In this document: positions 38,822-44,782 of the stretch, in pieces | Layout: each line of letters starts with the position of its first letter | How positions within the stretch are numbered: the stretch's first letter is position 1 | Assembly (NCBI GenBank): GCA_964633225.1 | Contig: CAZWFQ010000028.1 | Location: 1 to 44,782, forward strand | Length of the DNA: 44,782 nt | Source: JAKQIM01 sp964633225 | GTDB lineage: Bacteria; Chloroflexota; Anaerolineae; Anaerolineales; UBA4823 | Direction of reading: 5' to 3' | Program-made: the position numbers and the translations under genes | Notes under the pieces: generated by a model | The model's input: the letters and a program-made list of their open reading frames with translations, nothing else | What the model was told of the DNA's origin: nothing | Databases searched by the model: none

Positions 38822-39925
38822 CTACTTCGTAACCGTGAAGAAAGTGTAATGATAGTTGATCTTCTCGTTGATCAGGCCAAAGGTATCGTTGCCATTCTGC
38901 ACCGCACCCTTGGGGCTGGTGGCGGTCCAGGTGAGGTGGCGGGCATTGCCGGTGCCCGCATAGCCGGTCAGGGTAAAATTGGCGTTTGGCAGCACATCTC
39001 GGAAGAGAGTATTGTACCAGGCGCGGATATTATCCAGGCCCTGGGTGGTGCGCACCGCATTGATATGCACGCCGGTGAGGTTGTACAATTCGACAATTTT
39101 ATTCGCGTCATGGGTATTAAGCAAGGAGACGTACTTTTCGCAAATATCCTTGGGCGCAGCCTGCCCAGCCCAGGGATAATCTCGGATCGTCTCCCAAACG
39201 CCCGGCATTACCCCCGAGCGAGCATCTGACCATTCCCAGAAGTTGACTGCCGGCAGATTCAAGGCCTTGGCCGTATTCATGAATTCCAACACTTCGGCCG
39301 CGGTAGGCTTCCAACCCGCCTCGTGGAAGGCTGCCCCCGTAGGGATAACCTGGCGAGAAGGGGTCTTGTTCTGGAATTCGCGCACGCACTTGATCAACTG
39401 CTCACCCGCGTTGTGCGCCTTCATCCAATACACTTGCGGCATGTTGATATTGCAGCCATCCAAAAACTCGGCCCAGGGTAACTGCGGATGCAGAGAAGGG
39501 AAGCGGTAAGAGCTGAGAGCAATATCCAGGCTGGGGAAGGCCCCCCGCAGGCGGTTCATAAAGGCCTTGGCGGCCGCCTTGCGGCCATCCTGCTTGTACT
39601 CCTTCTCCGCGTCGATCACATACCCATCCAGGTTGTACTGCCAGATGCGCTGGATGGCTAAATTAGCTTCACCCACCGGGTTATTACCGTACACATAATG
39701 CCAGCCCCAAATCTCTATCCCCTCGGCACGCAGGCTGTTAACCACCGGCGTCACCAGGTCTTGCGTGATGCCCCAGGTACCGTTGTAAACAGTCGTGCCA
39801 TCTGCCACCTTCAGCAGCACATGGGTCAGGCCAGCGCTCTTGGCTGTGGCAGCAATGGCAGATGGATCACCTTGCTCACAATTGGGGATCTTCCAGGTGA
39901 AAAGGCCTTTTCCTTCGAGGGTCAT
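38822..39925 (-). CDS. TIM-barrel glycosidase-like protein with NTF2-like C-terminal domain
   Basis: 367 residues, no signal peptide, ATG 39925 with AAGGA upstream. Residues 1-240 form a probable TIM barrel like GH25-type lysozyme relatives: GLTHVLLKVADGTTVYNG, IEIWGWHYVYG, LDGYVIDAEKEYKQ (candidate acidic residues), NMPQVYWMKAHN and VNFWEWSDAR. Residues about 255-367 (DICEKYVSLLNTHDANKIVELY...) look like an NTF2/SnoaL-type domain with the usual YNLTGVHINAV and WTATSPKGA strands. It lies between LCP and deacetylase genes, suggesting a wall or polysaccharide role, but it seems cytoplasmic. No activity can be assigned. Confidence 0.65.
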   Translation of the reverse strand: MTLEGKGLFTWKIPNCEQGDPSAIAATAKSAGLTHVLLKVADGTTVYNGTWGITQDLVTPVVNSLRAEGIEIWGWHYVYGNNPVGEANLAIQRIWQYNLDGYVIDAEKEYKQDGRKAAAKAFMNRLRGAFPSLDIALSSYRFPSLHPQLPWAEFLDGCNINMPQVYWMKAHNAGEQLIKCVREFQNKTPSRQVIPTGAAFHEAGWKPTAAEVLEFMNTAKALNLPAVNFWEWSDARSGVMPGVWETIRDYPWAGQAAPKDICEKYVSLLNTHDANKIVELYNLTGVHINAVRTTQGLDNIRAWYNTLFRDVLPNANFTLTGYAGTGNARHLTWTATSPKGAVQNGNDTFGLINEKINYHYTFFTVTK

Positions 39926-39952
39926 GGCGTCATTCCTTCTTGTTCTTCTATC

Positions 39953-41110
39953 TCAGGGGCTGTTGAGGGCCTGGCGCATAACAGTCATCACAGATTCCTG
40001 GATGGGTAAAAGCACCTGTGCCCCGCTGTAGTTCGTCCAGCCTGTCACCTGCTCTGGACCAATGTAATAGTGATAGATCTCAGAGCTCTCGTTCAAATGG
40101 ATGGCTACAGGGAAGAAGGGGGTGATATCATCAAGGGTCATATCCGTAGCAACATTCTGGCGGTAGATCTCGTACAGATCTGGAGCCCGGCGGATGCCGT
40201 CAATGCTGATCAACTGGCGCAGCCCTGCCACCACCACTTCTTGCTGGCGGCGTCCGCGGTCAAAATCACTGGTGGAGTAACGCGAGCGCACGTACCATAA
40301 GACAGTTTTCCCATTCATCCACATTGTGCTCTGAGAAACACAGAACATGCCCCAGTTATCACGATGATCACACAGGTCTTGGCCCACATCCACCCTCAAC
40401 CCGCCCAGGCTATCAATCATATCTTCAAAAGACCACAGGTTAACCAGAGCATAATGATCGGGGCGGACGCCAAAATTGTATTCAAAGGTTTGCGCCAACG
40501 CATCAAAGCCGCCATAACCAAAAGCCGTGTTGATGCGCTGCACCGTCCAGCCAGGGATGTAAACGTAGAGATCGCGCGGGAAAGAGGTCATGTTGGCAGT
40601 GCCGGCAGCCGGGTTAACCGTCAACAGAATGATGGTATCGGTACGGAAGCCGCTGTCGTAAGGACGCTGGTCAGAGCCGAGCAGCAGAATATTGATCTGG
40701 CCCTCAGGCTGCGGCAAAATGCCGACAGGCGGGGGCACCTGAACATCTGGCCAAATGATGGGGCCGGGGTAATCGGCCCAGCTTTTACTCTGGCCGCCCG
40801 TAACCGGTGCCGCCTGAGGGGTGAAGGGCAGCGGGGTGGGCGTTGGGTAAACAAAATCGGTGGGTTGGTAGGTTGGGGTAGGAGGCAGCGGCTGGAAAGG
40901 GGTGGGGGTGGCGGTTGAGCCAAGCGGAGCAACCAGCAGCAAGGGACGCGCCTGGGCCACAGGCGCCGCCGCACCTTCTGACTGATTGGAAATAAACACC
41001 AACCAGGCCAACACCAAAACCAGGCCGGCCATTAAGCCTGCTTGCAGCAAACCTGACCAGCGCGCGGGCGCAGGCAAGGGACGATTCTTTGAGCGAAGGT
41101 TTGGTGTCAT
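39953..41110 (-). CDS. LytR-CpsA-Psr (LCP) family cell-envelope ligase
   Basis: LCP proteins move undecaprenyl-linked glycopolymers onto peptidoglycan. 385 residues: membrane anchor (GLLQAGLMAGLVLVLAWLVF, about 20-39), Thr/Pro linker, then the LCP domain with LLLGSDQRPYDSGFRTDTI, VNPAAGTANMTSFPRDLYVY, RINTAFGYGGFDAL, DHYALVNLWSFEDMIDSLGG, and the late RSRYSTSDFDRGRRQQEV. The Arg and Asp residues that bind the lipid pyrophosphate are retained. Placed between the LysM gene and the TIM-barrel gene, consistent with wall-polymer attachment. Confidence 0.92.
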   Translation of the reverse strand: MTPNLRSKNRPLPAPARWSGLLQAGLMAGLVLVLAWLVFISNQSEGAAAPVAQARPLLLVAPLGSTATPTPFQPLPPTPTYQPTDFVYPTPTPLPFTPQAAPVTGGQSKSWADYPGPIIWPDVQVPPPVGILPQPEGQINILLLGSDQRPYDSGFRTDTIILLTVNPAAGTANMTSFPRDLYVYIPGWTVQRINTAFGYGGFDALAQTFEYNFGVRPDHYALVNLWSFEDMIDSLGGLRVDVGQDLCDHRDNWGMFCVSQSTMWMNGKTVLWYVRSRYSTSDFDRGRRQQEVVVAGLRQLISIDGIRRAPDLYEIYRQNVATDMTLDDITPFFPVAIHLNESSEIYHYYIGPEQVTGWTNYSGAQVLLPIQESVMTVMRQALNSP

Positions 41111-41164
41111 ACTCAGTTAAGGGTCACACTAGCTCAGAGGCAGTAGATAGAGCGGATCAGGCCA

Positions 41165-42184
41165 TCAACCCAATGTGGCGGTAGCCACCACATTGGGGAT
41201 GAAATTCGGAGGCGGTGTATCAGTGGGCATCTCCGTTGGGGTGGCGGTGGAAGGCACCGGGGTATCGCTGGGAGGAATTGGAGTATTCGTAGGCGTCATG
41301 GATGGCTCGGGGGTTGCCGTTTGGGTAGGGGTGCTGGTGGACTCAGATGTGCTGGTAGGCTCAGGAGTATCCGTAGGCACCAGCGTATCAGTGGGCAAAG
41401 GGGTAAAGGTAGGGCTGGATGGCGGCGGCAGCGTGGGCGTGAGGGTATCCACAGGCCAGGTTGGGGTAGGGGTTGCGCTGGGTGGCACGGGCGTTTGGGT
41501 TGGGCTGGCCGTCCAGGTGGGAGGAATCGTGGGAATGATGACTGGTATATTGGGCACATATAGCTTCTGCCCCGCGCGGATCAATGTCGAATTGCCCAGG
41601 CAGTTGGCAAACTGTAAATCAGCCACCCGCAGGCCATACAGGGCAGCAATCTTATACAAAGTATCTCCATACTGAACCGTATAGAACACCCACCCCCAGG
41701 GTGGGCCGCAGGGAATAGTGGTGGGTTCCGGCGCAGCGGGGACATACAAGATAGAACCGGGGATCAGGTCAGTGATCACCAGGCAGTTGGCCTCTGCCAG
41801 CACAGCCACGGTGGTATTGTAATCTTGGGCCAGGCTGGCTAACGTATCGCCCGGCTGAACAGTGACCGCATACCAGCCCGAAGGAGATTCACAAGTATTG
41901 GGAGGCATGATCGTCAATTCAGGCACAGCAACCGGGGTAACCTGATTAGTTGGCGGCACCACCAGCGGCAGCGTGGCAGTGACGGCTGGAGCAGGCCCGG
42001 CTGTATCAGAAGCCAATGGGCCGGGGGTAACCGGCTGGGGCGTGGTGCTGGGGCTGGTCTGGCTGGGTACCACCGCCAGGCGCATCTGCCCTTCAACCAT
42101 GCCCAATGATAAGCTGCCAAATAACAGCGCGGTTGAAACCAGCGCCGCCAGGATACCAAGAGCTACTTGACGCGAGGCGTTCAT
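41165..42184 (-). CDS. LysM peptidoglycan-binding membrane protein
   Basis: 339 residues: N-terminal membrane anchor (GILAALVSTALLFGSLSLGM), a Pro/Thr linker, two LysM domains, YAVTVQPGDTLASLAQDYNT and FYTVQYGDTLYKIAALYGL (about 105-153 and 165-212), each flanked by Cys, then a 120-residue tail made almost only of Thr, Pro and Ser (TPTNTPIPPSDTPVP). The LysM domains bind glycan chains of peptidoglycan; the tail may span the wall. Its ATG overlaps the sensor-kinase stop by 4 bases. Confidence 0.88.
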   Translation of the reverse strand: MNASRQVALGILAALVSTALLFGSLSLGMVEGQMRLAVVPSQTSPSTTPQPVTPGPLASDTAGPAPAVTATLPLVVPPTNQVTPVAVPELTIMPPNTCESPSGWYAVTVQPGDTLASLAQDYNTTVAVLAEANCLVITDLIPGSILYVPAAPEPTTIPCGPPWGWVFYTVQYGDTLYKIAALYGLRVADLQFANCLGNSTLIRAGQKLYVPNIPVIIPTIPPTWTASPTQTPVPPSATPTPTWPVDTLTPTLPPPSSPTFTPLPTDTLVPTDTPEPTSTSESTSTPTQTATPEPSMTPTNTPIPPSDTPVPSTATPTEMPTDTPPPNFIPNVVATATLG

Positions 42185-44739
42185 CCCAGCGCCACCCCAT
42201 CCGGCAGCGCATCCAGGGCCTCTTCAGCCATGGGCAGCAGCACGCTGAAGGTAGAGCCGCGCCCAAGGACGCTGTCCACCCAAATGCGCCCGCCATGCGC
42301 TTCAACCAATGTTTTGACCATTGAAAGCCCAGCTCCATTATCTCCCAGGCCAGCAATGGAGGGATTATTGGCCCGGTACAGGCGCGAAAAGACCCGCGGC
42401 AGGGCTTCAGGGGTAATGCCGCCCCCAGCATCTGAAACCTGCACCAGCATGTAACCCGGCTCATTCTCCTTCGTTTGCAGGCGCGCCCGCAGTAAAACTT
42501 CCCCGTTGGGGGGCGTGGCGCCGCTGGCATTGAGCAGCAGGTTAGCCATCACCTGCTGTAAAGCATCTTTATCGGCGCGGATGGGGGGAAGTTCGTCGGG
42601 CATATCCACGCGCAAGGTAATGTTCTTCTCGCTCAACGAGGCCAGCATACTCCTGACCGCTTCGTCAATCGCCGTATTCAAATCAACCGCCACCGGATTA
42701 AGACGGCGGCCGTCATTTTCCAGGGTAGCGGCTTGGATCATCTCATCCAACAAGCCAGCCATGCGCTCTGTAGAGGCCTTGACCCGTTCAATAAACTTGC
42801 GCTGGGTGGCTCCCAAAATGCCAACCGACTCGCCCAACAATAGGTCTGTGTAACCAATAATAGAGGAAACTGGCTGGCGCAGCTCTTGGGCAATGGTCAT
42901 TACAGACCCGGCCTGTTGTGCCGATGTACCCTGGCGCACAAGCGTCTCCGCCTGGTGCAGGCGCTCGGTAACCGCCTGCAAGTTGGCCCTGAGCATGGTG
43001 GCATCGCCTTGTTCCCCGTCAACCTGTGGCTGAGGATAGGCCTGCTCGCCAGCAGAAACGGGCTGGCCGGCCTGGGCACGCAGCAGGCGCTCGTCTGCTT
43101 CTTGCAAAGCAACGCGCAGAATGGATACATCTTCCAAAGCCAGGCGCAGTTGCGCTTCCAGGTTTTTGAATTCAGAATTGGACGGTGTTTCTTCAGACGG
43201 CGCCAGTGAGGCGGGGTTTTGCAACTGGGCTTCCAACTCACGGTTACGCGCCTCCAGGCGCGCCATGCTCTTGCGGAGCTCATCTTGATCTACCACCAGG
43301 ACGGCCAGGCTTTCGGCACGCGCATGTTCTTGTTGGAGTTGTAGATGCATATCTTCTACCAAAGAATTGAGATCGTTTGGTTCACCGCCAGCTTTCTGCG
43401 ATGCACCTTGCAAAGCTTGTAGATTTTGCAGATCCTTACCAGAGCGTTCAGCCGCGGCTCGAGCGCTCTCAAGCTCGGCCCGAGTCTCTTCCAGGTCAGC
43501 CTGCTGTTGGGTGAACTGCTGCATACGTTGCAAGATAGATGCCAACGACTCAACCAGGCTGGTCAGGTAAGCCTGGTCTTCAACCGTCCAACCGCGCCCA
43601 GAATAAGGCGACATCAAAACCACACCCATAATCGGCGATTGGCCCTTGGGGGCAATGGGCACCGCCAGCAAATGGCCAGTGCGGGTCAGGTCCAGGGGAC
43701 GCGCCAGGCTCAACAGATCAGGAGAAGTGCTGCTGGCAGGCAGGCGCAAACCACGGTTGCGGCGCAGCGCGCTACTTAATACAGGCACCTGGCGGCTGTT
43801 CAGGCTGAAGCCGCTCACCGGGCGATCCATGATCAGGTTGTAACCCACCGGGGCAGTCAGGTGGCCGCTTTCGTCGGGCGGCAGGATCAGCATGCACAAG
43901 TCAGCCAGCATGAGCTGGGCGATGGTGCGGGTGACATCCTGGTAGAACTTATGCGGCGAGGTCTCTGTAGCCAGGGCCAAGAAAGCCTGCATCACCTTGG
44001 GGTCAGAGCTATAACGGCGCTCAGATTCTTGGGCCTTGGGAGCAGGCTGACTGGATTCATCCGTCATTTGGAAACGCTGCGCAAGGCCCAACAGCAAGGG
44101 ATAAACCGCCAGTTCGGCCAGGCGCACCGAACCTGCAAAATCGTTGTTCTCAATAGGAGCCAACCAATGCGCCAGATGACCGGCCAACAACCCACCCAGC
44201 ATGGCCAGCCCCAAACCCCAGCCATTAGGCCGGCGGACGAGCAGGGCAACGATCCCAATTAATAATAAAATCAGGGCCAGGCTTTCACCGACCAGGTCTG
44301 CAGAGGATTGGTTGTAGTACAGGCCGGACTCTTGGTTGAACCACCACAGGACACCAAACAGGGCCAGGGTTGCCACCAGCAAGCCCAATAACAGCACGGC
44401 CGCGTCTGCCACCCGGCCGCTTTCAGGGAAGGCCCACAGCCAGGCCAGGATAATGATACTCGAAAGAGTGATCGCCCGGTCAAGCGCGGGGATAAAGCGC
44501 GAAGCATTTGCCAGGTTTTGCCAGGCCAGGCCAGCGGCTGCGAACAACACAAACTGGCCCAATAACAGCAAAGCTAACCCAAGCACCATGCGGCGTCCCT
44601 GGGGAAAACTGCTGCTGCGCCAGTGATTGATCGCAGCCTGCAGGGCCCCGAAAATAGAAAAAGCCAGCACGGCATGATACACCAGATTACCAGGCGGGGT
44701 GGTTAGCAATATTAGAAGCTGTTCGTAGAAAGCGCCCAT
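42181..44739 (-). CDS. Membrane sensor kinase-like protein lacking the phospho-acceptor His
   Basis: 852 residues from ATG 44739, which has AAGGGA 9 bases upstream; ATG 44748 is too close to it. Residues 1-230 contain about seven membrane segments, then a GAF-like domain (VTRTIAQLMLADLCMLI onward), a long coiled coil (about 400-600), a HisKA-like dimerisation region, and an HATPase domain with N box QQVMANLLLNASG, G1 SDAGGGI and G2 GDNGAGLSMVKTLVE. In the H box the usual SHELRTP is AQELRQP (Gln codon 42886-42888). The ATPase fold looks intact, but autophosphorylation on His is not possible at this site. It may be a pseudokinase signalling allosterically. No response regulator is adjacent in the window. 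Confidence 0.88.
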   Translation of the reverse strand: MGAFYEQLLILLTTPPGNLVYHAVLAFSIFGALQAAINHWRSSSFPQGRRMVLGLALLLLGQFVLFAAAGLAWQNLANASRFIPALDRAITLSSIIILAWLWAFPESGRVADAAVLLLGLLVATLALFGVLWWFNQESGLYYNQSSADLVGESLALILLLIGIVALLVRRPNGWGLGLAMLGGLLAGHLAHWLAPIENNDFAGSVRLAELAVYPLLLGLAQRFQMTDESSQPAPKAQESERRYSSDPKVMQAFLALATETSPHKFYQDVTRTIAQLMLADLCMLILPPDESGHLTAPVGYNLIMDRPVSGFSLNSRQVPVLSSALRRNRGLRLPASSTSPDLLSLARPLDLTRTGHLLAVPIAPKGQSPIMGVVLMSPYSGRGWTVEDQAYLTSLVESLASILQRMQQFTQQQADLEETRAELESARAAAERSGKDLQNLQALQGASQKAGGEPNDLNSLVEDMHLQLQQEHARAESLAVLVVDQDELRKSMARLEARNRELEAQLQNPASLAPSEETPSNSEFKNLEAQLRLALEDVSILRVALQEADERLLRAQAGQPVSAGEQAYPQPQVDGEQGDATMLRANLQAVTERLHQAETLVRQGTSAQQAGSVMTIAQELRQPVSSIIGYTDLLLGESVGILGATQRKFIERVKASTERMAGLLDEMIQAATLENDGRRLNPVAVDLNTAIDEAVRSMLASLSEKNITLRVDMPDELPPIRADKDALQQVMANLLLNASGATPPNGEVLLRARLQTKENEPGYMLVQVSDAGGGITPEALPRVFSRLYRANNPSIAGLGDNGAGLSMVKTLVEAHGGRIWVDSVLGRGSTFSVLLPMAEEALDALPDGVALG

Positions 44740-44760
44740 TGATAGCATTCCCTTTTTATC

Positions 44761-44769
44761 ATTATAGCA
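44761..44769 (-). promoter_or_regulatory. Extended -10 promoter of the envelope operon
   Basis: TGCTATAAT on the - strand (44769 to 44761), an extended -10, puts transcription start near 44754, about 15 bases before the sensor-kinase ATG. The -35 box would lie beyond the window edge. Confidence 0.6.
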
Positions 44770-44782
44770 CGCCTCAAAAGGT

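Noticed and set aside
1..44782. CRISPR arrays, insertion sequences, prophage genes, tRNA or rRNA genes
   Set aside because: No regularly spaced repeats apart from the gyrase-tail duplication, no transposase or integrase, and no cloverleaf or rRNA core sequence was recognised.

Overview
The window looks like a piece of a GC-rich Chloroflexota genome, most likely class Anaerolineae. This is judged from protein style only: Thr/Pro-rich linkers on surface proteins, a B12-dependent ribonucleotide reductase with its NrdR repressor, a Chloroflexi-type LysM/LCP/sensor-kinase set, and cell-wall proteins without outer-membrane genes, which suggests a single-membrane cell. It is a draft scaffold: two runs of exactly 100 N (1272-1371 and 5509-5608) interrupt genes.

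Layout. 1-1640 (+): the tail of an unknown gene, a small protein plus nucleotidyltransferase pair, a membrane methyltransferase cut by the first gap, and the 3' part of another unknown gene. 1840-4327 (+): a complete type II restriction-modification pair of the PstI/BsuBI family with a perfect 16-bp palindrome at its predicted transcription start. 4520-7750 (-): nrdR followed by nrdJ (B12-dependent RNR, interrupted by a gap), with a terminator-like element between them. 7934-8237: no ORF but rich in hairpins, a candidate structured RNA. 8245-27249 (-): a nearly complete division and cell-wall (dcw) cluster, in transcription order mraZ, rsmH, ftsL-like, ftsI, murF, mraY, murD, ftsW, murG, a CvpA-like gene, murC, a small unknown gene, murB, ddl, ftsQ, ftsA, ftsZ. 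It starts from a strong promoter followed by three MraZ boxes and lacks murE. 27372-28645: an anchored hypothetical protein, then a hairpin-rich non-coding stretch and an ORF remnant. 28646-30826 (+): recX and rny. 30895-32490 (-): small membrane protein, lipoprotein, metallo-hydrolase. 32542-37054 (+): a tyrosine phenol-lyase/tryptophanase-family lyase and a gyrase A-type protein with a histone H1-like tail. 37091-44739 (-): an envelope operon (degenerate sensor kinase, LysM protein, LCP ligase, TIM-barrel protein, polysaccharide deacetylase, deoxynucleoside kinase).

How the parts fit. The dcw genes make lipid II (MurB, MurC, MurD, MurF, Ddl, MraY, MurG) and build the divisome that polymerises it at the septum (FtsZ, A, Q, L, W, I); most neighbours overlap or nearly touch, implying one long transcript set by MraZ. 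The right-hand operon plausibly modifies or senses the same wall. The most unusual points are the MurG variant lacking the usual His in its first glycine loop, the 280-residue tail on FtsQ, the H1-like repeat tail and drug-pocket residues of the gyrase subunit, the sensor kinase whose phospho-acceptor His is Gln, two unassigned structured non-coding regions, and the palindromic operator of the restriction-modification pair.
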